Part shown: in pieces, positions 54,034 to 63,400 of the stretch
Numbering within the stretch: position 1 is the stretch's first letter
Layout: each line of letters begins with the position of its first letter
DNA from: Fragilariopsis cylindrus CCMP1102
Lineage: Eukaryota; Bacillariophyta; Bacillariophyceae; Bacillariales; Bacillariaceae
NCBI GenBank assembly: GCA_900095095.1
Contig: FMBT01000357.1
Span: forward strand, 181,292-245,291
DNA length: 64,000 nucleotides
Direction: 5' to 3'
Program-made: the position numbers and the translations under genes
Notes under the pieces: model-generated
Told to the model about the DNA's origin: nothing
The model's input: only the letters and a program-made list of their open reading frames with translations
The model's database searches: none

Positions 54034-55188
54034 TCAGCTCTCGTTGGTATTCTTTTCCACGTTTTCGTTTGGAAAATATGTATCGTACGTGACCATAAAT
54101 TTGTTTACAAGATCAGCATTAATATTTTCCCTATAACTACCATTAGGATTCTTATTGGCTTTTGACAGAATAGGAACAATATGTTCTTTAAATTGTTGTG
54201 CCGCGTAGACATTAGTAGTGTATAAATGAATGAATCGATTAAGGAAATTAAGGATCGAATTGAATGTTGATATAACATACTGATCATCTGGAAATTTACA
54301 TAGTAACGTAAGTGCATCAAGAACAGAATTAAACATACATTGTTTCGTATAGTCCTGTATTTTAGGATTAAGCTGAAACGTTATCATTGATAATATGTTA
54401 AAAGTAAGTTTTAAATCTGTCATTCGATCGTAATGAATATTTGCCGTATTGGTATCAATCAAAAGTTGGATACCACCAAACTCAATAAACTCCTCTTGCA
54501 TCTTGATACAAGCGTCTTTAATCATATCGTATCCATGTGTTATTCTATGTAAATCTTCCCAGTTCATAATTTTATAAAGAAAAAGGAATATGTATGCCTT
54601 ACTGATGGGTCTTTTCCTCGTTTGAGCTAGGTAGCGAGTTTTAGCACGTCCTATTTTACGAAGAGGAGCTGACATACCCTTATAATAAGTGTCACAATAT
54701 TCATGATATTTTTTAACATCTAATTCTTTAAAACCATCCTCGTTATAAAACCTAAGATCATTTCTCGTACAGGTAATCATTTTCAGAATTGATAAAAGAC
54801 GTGGAATACCATGTAGTTTGTAAAATGCAAGGTAGAATATTTGTTTGAATTTTGTCGAAGAAAAATGTGACGAAAGATATAGTCCTTTTATTGTGTCTGA
54901 CAAGTCTTCAATAAGACCTCTATCTTCGTCACAATCGTTGCCTTTCTTTTGTTGATAGTATGTAATGATGGTTTCCATTCTATTTAAGGTCGTATTGATC
55001 ACTTCAAATGCTACAACTTCTTCTGGCGATGATTTTGTAGGATCTATTTGTAGAAGAATCCGACGCTTCTTCTTCTTCTTCTTCTTCTTCTTCTTCGAAG
55101 AAACTAGTTTCGCATCTTCATCGTCTTCTTCTTTTTTGCCTCCTCTGCATCGACGACGTTTGTCATTTGAAGAGAATGCTGTGTCCAT
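54034..55188 (-). CDS. Helical protein with poly-Lys N-terminus, unknown
   Basis: An intact 384-residue frame. The first 45 residues are acidic then a run of ten Lys with RR, a strong nuclear-localisation-like signal encoded by a (CTT)n repeat on the plus strand. The rest is rich in amphipathic helices (EEVVAFEVINTTLNRMETII, FKQIFYLAFYKLHGIPRLLS, DLKLTFNILSMITFQLNP, FNSILNFLNRFIHLYTT) with armadillo/HEAT-like spacing, and a KIGRAKTRYLAQTRKR basic patch in the middle. No family is recognised with confidence. No signal peptide or membrane segment. A nuclear scaffold role is possible but unproven. Confidence 0.75.
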   Translation of the reverse strand: MDTAFSSNDKRRRCRGGKKEEDDEDAKLVSSKKKKKKKKKKRRILLQIDPTKSSPEEVVAFEVINTTLNRMETIITYYQQKKGNDCDEDRGLIEDLSDTIKGLYLSSHFSSTKFKQIFYLAFYKLHGIPRLLSILKMITCTRNDLRFYNEDGFKELDVKKYHEYCDTYYKGMSAPLRKIGRAKTRYLAQTRKRPISKAYIFLFLYKIMNWEDLHRITHGYDMIKDACIKMQEEFIEFGGIQLLIDTNTANIHYDRMTDLKLTFNILSMITFQLNPKIQDYTKQCMFNSVLDALTLLCKFPDDQYVISTFNSILNFLNRFIHLYTTNVYAAQQFKEHIVPILSKANKNPNGSYRENINADLVNKFMVTYDTYFPNENVEKNTNES

Positions 55189-56114
55189 CGTATGTGTTTG
55201 GTAGCCGAGATCGGATTGAGTTTATATTATCTCGCTTAGCAGTTGATGCGCCGAGTGATATTTAAGTATGACCTACTTGCCTACCGTATTGTAGTGTATG
55301 ATGATATGTGTTGTTGTAGACTCACGGTAGACAATTAATTAGATTTTTAAAACATGCCTCAATCCAATGCGGTTCTTCCGCGCCATAAAAAATGATGATT
55401 TTTGAAACGGCGGCGTTCGATTCATTCGATTAAATCACATTCATTCGTGAATAAATCAAAGTCAGTCAGTCAGTCGAGTAAGTCGCGTAATTCGAGTTAA
55501 GTGAGTCCTTTAGTATCACAAGTTAGGCGACGATTTGGAGTCACGCACGAAGAGATACACGTGTCAACTCGCCTAAATAAGAAACAAACGATGCGGAAAT
55601 AGAAGCACAGGGACAATCGAGAAATCCAATATAATATTTATTTACGGAACCCTTACCATTTGATTATTATAGATTTTCCCTCAGCCTCCTTTAATTTGTG
55701 AAACGTACATAGTCGACAAAATATCAATCCATCTTCGGTAAATGAATACAAGAATTACGGGTCACAAAATTCATCAAAAATAGATACTTTTACGATTTAG
55801 AGATTTTATCTAACGGTACTCGATTCTTGTAAACTAACAGAGTGGTACAATACTATATCAGATTCGTACAAAGAAATCCGAATTAACTTCCGCATCAGAT
55901 ACTTAACACGATTTATCTTTTGCAATCAATCTCATTCATCTCATATTTCATCTCTTCTCATCTCATATTTCAAAAATCATAAGCATAAGCATAGACGACA
56001 ACAACGTATCAACGCAATACTTGTAGCAGACTACTATCGATCACACAACTACCTTATAACTTCAACAACTACAACTACAACTATAACTACAACTACCTTT
56101 AATCAATTATCATC
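55189..56114. other. Divergent promoter region
   Basis: Between the minus-strand helical protein and the plus-strand membrane protein. A (GTCA)n-like run is at 55470-55480 and an (ACAACT)n-like leader at 56050-56095. No gene seen. Confidence 0.5.
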
Positions 56115-57857
56115 ATGATGAATACGACGTCCAGATCGCAACAACTGCTAAGCCTGTTGTGCCTACCAACACTACTTTTACTACTTTCATCGTCTTCTTT
56201 ATCTGTTGATGCAATTGAAGATTGTAAGAACGAAGGCGAACAACCATTAGAATTTCGTTTCTTTACTGATCATAATTCATGGAATGATAATGGTTGGACA
56301 TTAGAATGTGACTATGAAGATGAATCTAAAGCTATGTTATGGTCGGTACCGATTGGATCACTAAAGTATGAGGCACGAACACAAGTCATCCGTGAGGCGA
56401 CATGTATTCCCGATACAGCAACATGTACGTTCCATATCTTTGATGCAATGGGTGATGGATTACAAAGTACTAATGAAAATGGTGAAGATGAGGAATATTT
56501 TTCAGGTTGGTTTGCATTACTACATGGCGCAACAACTGTGGGGACATATCAAAATGTTGCCGAACCATCCTTTTCTGAATTAACATACTGTATTGGACCA
56601 AATTGTGATCAACAACCACAAGAAATGCAATCGAACGATGAGAATTGTCAAGACGTTGTTTACTTAGCATTACAACTTGATGCGAATCCACAAGATACAT
56701 CATATCAATTGGTATGTAATAATGGCGCTGATATTATTTGGGATGGAAAAGATTTTACAACACCAGGTGCATACGTTGAAGAAGAAACATGTTTACCAAA
56801 GGATTCATGTTGTGAATTTGTTGTTACTGATAATGATACGAATGGATTAACATCAGAAGTCGATACGACCAATTTAGCGGCCGGTACACGATCAAATGGA
56901 TTTATTTACTTAGAGTGGAATTATGAACCCGTTATGGAATATGATGGTGCAACAGGTGAAGAATTTGATGTATTAACAGCACAATTTGCTTGTGGTTCTA
57001 CTACTACTGAAGTTGATGCGCCCGAGACGACTGAATTTACTGATGCTGGCACTGATACTGATACTGATACTGATACTGATACTTCAAGTACAACCGATGA
57101 AGTGGAAACAACAAACGATATGACGACATCGGAGGAAGTAGTCAGGGAAACATACGTACCATCAGATGAATCAACCGATTACTCGAGTGAAAACGCTAAT
57201 GATGAATGGGGATTCGGACAGTGGCTTGGCGAGGACGAGAGTGTCGATGTCTTTGATCAACAAACATCAAATCCTACGAGCTGGGGATCCGAAGAGTCTA
57301 CTCAAAGTTCTTGGGACGATAGTGTTCTTGGAGATGATGATTTCACTTCACAACAATACGAAACTGACGATGAATTAGCTTGGGAATTTGAAAATGAATT
57401 CGGAGATGATATGGTTATGGCAGATGATGATTTTACATATACACCACCAATAAATGATGTTGTCCTTACAGATGATGTCGATATTGATGACGATACAAAA
57501 TGGACACAAGAACAATTGAAAGATTTAGAAGACTTAGTCATCGAGACTGATAACAGGAACCCTACCAAGCCAGACGATTTAAGTGCTGCTTTCCTTAACA
57601 GTGATAGTACCACCAAACAAAAGAAGGGAATGAGTAAAGGTGGAAAGATCGCAACGGGTGTTATTGTTGGTCTAATACTCCTTATTGCACTTGTCGGATC
57701 AGTATTGTACTTCTTCGGAGAACAATTACTTGAAAAGTTCGGTGGTGATAGTGATGATGAAGATATCGATGCCGCAAAAGAAGAACAAAAACCCGAAACG
57801 GTATGTGACGACGACGACGTAGAAAATTACTCGAACAACTCAGCAGAGAACGTATAA
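56115..57857 (+). CDS. Type I membrane protein with two Cys-containing ectodomains
   Basis: An intact 580-residue frame; the second Met is adjacent. A signal peptide (LLSLLCLPTLLLLLSSSSLS, cleavage near DA|IED) precedes two related ~110-residue beta-type modules. Module 1 (about 35-165) has CIPDTATCTFHIFDAMGDGL and GWFALLHGATTVGTY. Module 2 (about 178-300) has CLPKDSCCEFVVTDNDTNGL and GFIYLEWN. The C....C.F.(I/V).D..G.G(L/I) pattern is the Ca-loop-like motif common in diatom secreted proteins. A long acidic Ser/Thr/Asp stalk follows, including a short (TD)n repeat, then a transmembrane helix (IATGVIVGLILLIALVGSVL, about residues 516-540) and an acidic cytosolic tail. Likely a cell-surface adhesin or receptor; the ligand is unknown. 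Confidence 0.82.
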   Translation: MMNTTSRSQQLLSLLCLPTLLLLLSSSSLSVDAIEDCKNEGEQPLEFRFFTDHNSWNDNGWTLECDYEDESKAMLWSVPIGSLKYEARTQVIREATCIPDTATCTFHIFDAMGDGLQSTNENGEDEEYFSGWFALLHGATTVGTYQNVAEPSFSELTYCIGPNCDQQPQEMQSNDENCQDVVYLALQLDANPQDTSYQLVCNNGADIIWDGKDFTTPGAYVEEETCLPKDSCCEFVVTDNDTNGLTSEVDTTNLAAGTRSNGFIYLEWNYEPVMEYDGATGEEFDVLTAQFACGSTTTEVDAPETTEFTDAGTDTDTDTDTDTSSTTDEVETTNDMTTSEEVVRETYVPSDESTDYSSENANDEWGFGQWLGEDESVDVFDQQTSNPTSWGSEESTQSSWDDSVLGDDDFTSQQYETDDELAWEFENEFGDDMVMADDDFTYTPPINDVVLTDDVDIDDDTKWTQEQLKDLEDLVIETDNRNPTKPDDLSAAFLNSDSTTKQKKGMSKGGKIATGVIVGLILLIALVGSVLYFFGEQLLEKFGGDSDDEDIDAAKEEQKPETVCDDDDVENYSNNSAENV

Positions 57858-58267
57858 TAATTTGATTTAAGACGTTCATATATACACACACACACACACA
57901 CACACAACTCTGTAAGATAATTTGATAACCATGCATATTGCATATTCCTACATAAATATATACTATTAAAATAAATACTAATGATATAGAATTATTAACA
58001 TTTGATTGGATCTTAACAAGTACATATTGTTATGATACTAGATTATACGACTATATATTTGCGTTTAGCTATTAGCTGCTGTAGTCGTTAAGATAAATTC
58101 CTACTTATGCCTACCTTCGAGAGCGATAAATGGGGGAATAATCTAAGTTATAATCTTAGATCTAATCCTACAGTTATCCTTTCATTAATATTATTCTCTT
58201 GATGCTGATTGCTCAGTTATGTATTGAGCTAACACGGGAATAATTTGTAGACTCAAATTGCATTTTG
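57858..58267. other. Intergenic, (AC)n
   Basis: A (CA)n run of about 12 units is at 57881-57905, just after the membrane-protein stop. The rest is AT-rich between converging genes. Confidence 0.6.
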
Positions 58268-58557
58268 TTATTGGTTGTTGCATAAGTCGATGGTAATAAC
58301 ACAGCCATTATCTGCCATCTCAAACAAATTACAAGCGTCGTTGTTACTGGTGCGTCCAAAGTTCTTACAAGCCCAGCCTTTATCTCCTCCATTCTCGGCA
58401 GCACCGTCTTCTTTGTAGTTGTATTCTTCATTGTATGATATAGAATCCTTAAAGAATTGACACGAATTGGGTCGAATATCTTTGGAAATGTCACCAATTT
58501 CTGCTTGTACATTTTTTTCACAAGTATTACTAATGTACACCGTTCTGGACAAATCTA
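58268..58557 (-). CDS. Cys-containing terminal exon, 5' part unresolved
   Basis: The minus frame reads DLSRTVYISNTCEKNVQAEI, SCQFFKDSISYNEEY, GGDKGWACKNFGRTSNNDAC and GCVITIDLCNNQ, then stops at 58268. Seven Cys and polar composition indicate a secreted domain. There is no ATG before the conserved part, but a good acceptor (TTTGTGCAG) lies just upstream at 58558-58560, so this is probably a last exon. Its first exon is not found in the 70 bp before the neighbouring stop at 58625. It may be spliced from further upstream, possibly from within the P-loop gene's transcript, or the first exon is lost. Confidence 0.5.
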
Positions 58558-58624
58558 CTGCACAAACGAATAAATTATACTACTATTGAATAGAAGTTTA
58601 GAATTACATCTATTAATCTTGCAT

Positions 58625-59560
58625 TTAAATGTATATGCCATCAGTGCTGTTGTACGTGTTGTACGTGTTGATACAAAATTCTAGTCCCTCCTGAAATGTT
58701 GCAAATAACGGTTCCACAAGCACCTCATCTTTTATTGCGAACAATAATGATTTTTGTCTTCTTTTGATCACAATGTCTAAATTAGACCATTTATCTCTTC
58801 TCTTTCCCTCTTCTAGGCGGCCCTTGACATTTCGCTCTATTACTTTCAGTGGTGGGATCACGTCAATATAGATTACATCATCATACTTCTCCTGTTTACC
58901 CGGCCCAAAGCTACTTCCCAATAGCACAGTATGGGTTGTCACTATTCCTTTAATTGCATTGTCCTGCTGAATTCGCATTAAGTACGAACTGTCAGGTGTC
59001 GCCCCCTGATATTTCCTACGGTTGATCTTGTCATGATCAACTAAGTTACATCCCCTGAAATTTTTTGTGTGATTGTGTATGAAAAAACTTTTGCCAGCAC
59101 ATGGGTGTGAATTGATCATAATCAGTAGGGGTTTTCTTGCTTGTTTGATTCGGAAGATTCGGTTTGTCAACTGCCCATAGACCTCCGGGTTCATGACTAT
59201 TGTGCTGCTGTTGGTGCTATGTTGGAAGATATTCTGTTTAGTGTTGTAGAGTTCGTTGGTGTACACAAATGCAGCAGGGATAGCAGGTTGATCTTGCTTC
59301 ACGGTAGTGAGATCACGCAACGATGATGATGATAATGATGATGATGATGTGTTCGTCGTTGTTGTTGACGACAAAGAAGACGAAGAAGACGAAGAACGCA
59401 AGGTTAGGTTGTCTTTGTTATTGATGATGTTGTCTGCTATCGGATGATAGAAAGCAGTAGCAGCAGTTGTATAATTTGTAAAATCGATAATGTTCTTGAT
59501 ACTGGTTGATACCATCAGAAAGTAGGAAATTAAAACGATATTTTTAATGTGTCCGATCAT
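58625..59560 (-). CDS. P-loop kinase-like protein with plastid-type leader
   Basis: An intact 311-residue frame. The N-terminus has a signal-like helix (IKNIVLISYFLMVSTS) and then NYTTAATAFYHP, an ASAFAP-like Phe motif, so import into the complex plastid is likely. A Ser/Thr/Asn-rich linker (about 55-95) follows. The core has Walker A in LLIMINSHPCAGKSFFIHNH, a following LVDHDKINRR (lid/substrate Asp), a YDDVIYIDVIPP strand (Walker B-like) and a basic GRLEEGKRRDKWSN segment. This matches small P-loop phosphotransferases (AAA_33/zeta-like kinases and relatives). The phosphate acceptor cannot be told from sequence. Confidence 0.7.
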   Translation of the reverse strand: MIGHIKNIVLISYFLMVSTSIKNIIDFTNYTTAATAFYHPIADNIINNKDNLTLRSSSSSSSLSSTTTTNTSSSSLSSSSLRDLTTVKQDQPAIPAAFVYTNELYNTKQNIFQHSTNSSTIVMNPEVYGQLTNRIFRIKQARKPLLIMINSHPCAGKSFFIHNHTKNFRGCNLVDHDKINRRKYQGATPDSSYLMRIQQDNAIKGIVTTHTVLLGSSFGPGKQEKYDDVIYIDVIPPLKVIERNVKGRLEEGKRRDKWSNLDIVIKRRQKSLLFAIKDEVLVEPLFATFQEGLEFCINTYNTYNSTDGIYI

Positions 59561-60160
59561 CGTGTGTGGTTTACTGTATTCCTATTTTTTTTCTGCTGTC
59601 GTGGTTGTTAATTCTTCTCTTCTTAGTTTTCGAGCTAATTGAACCAAAAGTATTTGTTGTTGTCGTTATTGTGGTTCATGAGCTAATTGAATTACAAGAA
59701 GCATCTCTGTCGTCATGCAGTTTGAAAAGTATCGCTATTATTGTAGTTACTTGGTAACCAGTTCTTTAAAATATTTCGTTGTAAACCGGTGAGGAAAAAT
59801 GAAGCAAACTCACCTCCTCACCTTGCGTGTAAAATTTTTTCTTTCAGTCCCGTATATAGGCATGCATAGCGCTTTCTTGATAATTCTTTCATGGCGCTTT
59901 CTACTCGTGCTTTTACGCTGTCGCGATCGCACATAAGAGCGCGGCGAACCCCTGCACACACACTAACTTCTCACTTCTCGCGTAGTTGGAATGAACCGGT
60001 TAAAAAAATCAATGCTTCGATGTTGATCTACAGTATTTTATGATCGCGTCCCTGCCTTTCCATACGAGAGTGTAGACTTCGATTCCTAACATAAAATTAA
60101 TCTACAGCACAATTAAAATCAAAAAATAAATCAACAGCTAATAATAAAACACAGAAAACT
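59561..60160. other. Divergent promoter region with GC palindromes
   Basis: Between the P-loop kinase (minus) and the secreted protein (plus). AT-rich with a GC-rich block 59870-59955 carrying repeated GCGC sites (CATAGCGC, TGGCGCTT, GTCGCGATCGC, GAGCGCGGC). This resembles the palindromic patches seen near other promoters. Confidence 0.5.
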
Positions 60161-60601
60161 ATGTTGTCTTTCAGTAAAAATAACACCATCACCATGACTT
60201 GTTTGATTATGGCATCCCTCCTGTCTTTTACATCGCCCGCATCTGCTAGTTCTGCAAATGCGTTATTGAGGGGAAGTAGCTCCCGTACTCTTCAAGATCC
60301 TGCTGCTGCACGGGACAAGCATTCTGAACTTGCTGATAAAGATGATCTGCCTGATGATTTTGGGCCAGACGATATTCAGCAGTATCCTTCATCCAATACC
60401 GGAAGCACTTGCCCATCTCGCATTTCTCACAATGACCAATGTTCCTTACCAGAAGGACATATTGAAGCAATGTGCTTTGTCTCTAATACTGGTGTTACGG
60501 TGAACAATTCTTACAATCTAGGTGGACAAGCAAATATTAAATGCAGATGCTATTCACAAGAAAATCCGAATCCAAAATGGATTTGCAGTCCTCTTAATTA
60601 A
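60161..60601 (+). CDS. Small secreted Cys-rich protein with LRG motif
   Basis: A 146-residue intact frame. A signal peptide (CLIMASLLSFTSPASA) is followed by NALLRGSSSRTLQDP, the same Leu-Arg-Gly..Arg-x-Leu segment as in the 7576 protein. An acidic linker (DKDDLPDDFGPDD) leads to a ~60-residue Cys module with six Cys (STCPSRISHNDQCSLPEG, AMCFVSNTG, NIKCRCYSQENPNPKWICS), probably three disulfides. ATG 60161 follows an A-rich leader, a typical context here. No family is recognised; size and Cys content suggest an extracellular peptide or small matrix protein. Confidence 0.75.
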   Translation: MLSFSKNNTITMTCLIMASLLSFTSPASASSANALLRGSSSRTLQDPAAARDKHSELADKDDLPDDFGPDDIQQYPSSNTGSTCPSRISHNDQCSLPEGHIEAMCFVSNTGVTVNNSYNLGGQANIKCRCYSQENPNPKWICSPLN

Positions 60602-62485
60602 TTATAGTAGAAGATGCCGTGCGCATCATGGTTATGATTCTAATACACATCAACATGCAATGTATTTGGTGCATGCAGAAGTTAGATAATCAAGCATACA
60701 GAAGTTAGATAATCGAGCAAATAAAAAATAGCAAACTTAGTACAATGACCACCAATAGTCTTGGTAGTTGATACGCAATAAAAAATAGAATAAAATAAAC
60801 TAAATTATATGTTACATTTCCTATAACTTTAAAAAAATCCCCTTCCTTTGGTCGTGGTTGTTTGTTACTGTTCAACTGATTATTAGATGATATCCCTCTA
60901 GTGAAATGGATCTTTATAAATGAAATGCAATTATAAGTAGATGATGGCGTTGATTTGATCTTTAATTATTAGCTATAAATAGTGTGAGATCACTTTTCGA
61001 GTGATCGATTATCTTTGCTTCATCTTTTGTCATTTCACTGCTATTATTTCGTTACTATCATCGTCTACCATATCCTCTCTCTATCTCATCTTGAAACTCT
61101 TGGACGATACCGCCTTGAACGTCATTTCTACTGCCACTACTGCCACTACTGCTGCTAGTACTGTTGCTGCTGCGGATGTTTCTTTCGCTATTGAATACAA
61201 GGTAGTATTTTATGTGAACATTTAGGATCAAGCGATACATCATTCTTCTACTAAGTCTAACATTACGGTAGTCTCGTGTGGCGGAAGAAGTATCGCGGCT
61301 GACAGTTACTATATCGCAGGGTAATGAGCAGCGATATGAGGGTACATATTGGTGTCTCATCTATATAAAAATATATAGAACGATCCATATAATGAATATA
61401 AAGCAAAATACAACCCAATGTAATACAGAAGATTTAATACAATCAAATCAATACCATCAAACGTACTGTTATAGGAAGATTCATTAAAAGAAATTACTGG
61501 TCTGAATTTTATATCAAAACGTCTACCCGTCAGGTTGTTATCCATCGTTGTCTTTATCTGTGTAGTACTGTACTTGTATTTTATGGTGATCGGTTACTCT
61601 CTATGTGTTAATTTATAGTATATTGTGAATCTGCCTGCTGCCGTCCGTTGTATTGTATGATGTGCCTTTTGCGTCATCAAAAGCTTATCATACTATACTG
61701 TAGCAGTATAAATGAACGACGAAGTGACCTGAGCTCTCCTTCCTTAACAAAGCTTCCGTATTTGTATTTCTTCGATTCGTTTCTCCTTCGCTTCCTTGGC
61801 TTCCTTGGCATCGTTGTTGTTATTGCTTGGCGGTTAATTATTTCGTCGTTCTTTCCTTCGTGACTGTTATTTTATAATTTTCTCTCTCGTTCATTTCATT
61901 AGATAGCATATGATTCCGTGTTGTTTATTTCATTCAAACTTTATGCTTGACGTCCATTATTGCTTGTTATCGTATCCGTAGCACATGTACGGTACATATG
62001 TACAATAGCAAACCAATAATGAATGGCTAACGATTGTAGCTGCACTGTATATCCTTCTTAAAAAAATCCCATCTTATCTCTTGTATTTTTTCTTCCAATA
62101 GTCGTCAGCAGTGTTATTTGTAAGCTCAGCAGAAAGAAATTGGTAAAAATCATCTATCATAGGACTATTGTCGACCCTATCGGTATTCGCAATGATGTGT
62201 TGTTCTTGTTCTTGTTCTTGTTCTTGTTAATGCTGTTGTTGATGTGATGTGAAGTGAAGTGAAGTCTGAAGAGTTGCTAATAAAAGAAGATCCATTTCTA
62301 TCGCGCTGTATCACCAGGAGCTAAAGCAATCTTTCTGCGCGATAAATTCGACCCATTAGAATCAATCAATCAATCAATCAATCAATCAGTCGAATGAATG
62401 AATGAAGATTTCTGTAGAAGAATCGAAAATCGCGGATTAATCGAATCAATCCATCAGTCATCATCCCCTTCACTTAGGGGGCTGG
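60602..62485. other. Intergenic
   Basis: A near-repeat AGAAGTTAGATAATC.AG lies at about 60679-60715. The frame 61001-61225 (hydrophobic start, then Ala/Thr-rich) could encode a short secreted peptide but ends without support. Short (TGTTCT)n and (AATC)n runs are at 62205-62230 and 62360-62390. No firm gene. Confidence 0.4.
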
Positions 62486-62716
62486 ATGACCTCTGTGAAG
62501 AAGGAGAAGCAAGAAAGACTGTGTGATTCGACGACAACGCCGACGCGACTACCTGACAATATACGAGACGTCTCTAATAATTGCAAAATAATGGAAAGAC
62601 CTGTTTCCTTGCGACGCTATTTAATTACAGTATTTGACTCCGTTATGAAACTATCCGCGACGATTACGACGCGACTATCAACGAAGAAGAAGAAGAGCGA
62701 TGTCGACTCACCCTAA
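62486..62716 (+). CDS. Small basic ORF (76 aa), unknown
   Basis: ATG 62486 to a TAA at 62714 encodes a Lys/Arg/Thr-rich peptide (MTSVKKEKQERLCDSTTTPT, later RPVSLRRYLITVFDSVMKLS) ending in KKKKSDVDSP. It is GC-richer than its flanks, which favours real coding sequence. No signal, membrane or domain motif is seen. It could be a first exon: the end lies near GAAGAAGAAG and no intron was assigned. Confidence 0.35.
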   Translation: MTSVKKEKQERLCDSTTTPTRLPDNIRDVSNNCKIMERPVSLRRYLITVFDSVMKLSATITTRLSTKKKKSDVDSP

Positions 62717-63400
62717 ATTATCGCTATACATACATGTACGCACGAGACCATTTGTTCTTAACAATCTGAACTTGAAGGTATTTATTGCTCTTTTGTTTTT
62801 TGTGGTTTCTATCCATTCCAAAACCATTCCCATCCATTCCCAGTTAGCATTGAAGTTAAAGTTATGGTCTTTGAGTGAATTTGCGTGATACAAAGACACG
62901 CCACTATCATACTTTTAACTTCAATACAGCCTACGAGTAGAGATCGTAGATTCTTGTACCACCATACACATCCCCTTCGCCCCGGGAGGACTATTCTTCT
63001 TTCCTAAATAACTCGGTTGAATTTGTACAATGTTGTATGAGTACAGTGCAATAATACTGTGCTTTTTTCAGAATGGCGACAACGCGACTACTGCCCAGTA
63101 CGCACGATGACTAGAACATCGGTTCGCTCTATCATGTTGTGTCAGAGTCTTCAACTTTCTATTTTTATTGTCGACGGGGCACAGTTTAGCAAAAACAAAG
63201 ATAGTTGGACTACCATTTCACAACAGAAAGAAATAAATAATAGTAGATCAGTCCGTGATGGCCCAATCGTTCATCCTGTGTCGATTCTACTTTTTACCAG
63301 ACACAAATTTTCTGCTACCGACTTTCGATCCAACATATAAAAATAAAAATACAAAAACAAAAATGAAAATAGTATATGGCATTGCATCCTATTGCCAATC
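62717..63400. other. Intergenic
   Basis: No gene supported. Frames at 63059-63340 and 62700-62888 lack features. The 60 bases before 63401 are A-rich, as before other starts. Confidence 0.45.

Noticed and set aside
54034-55188. MO25/CAB39 scaffold assignment
   Set aside because: The helical pattern is similar in feel, but no MO25 signature segment could be matched; left as unknown.
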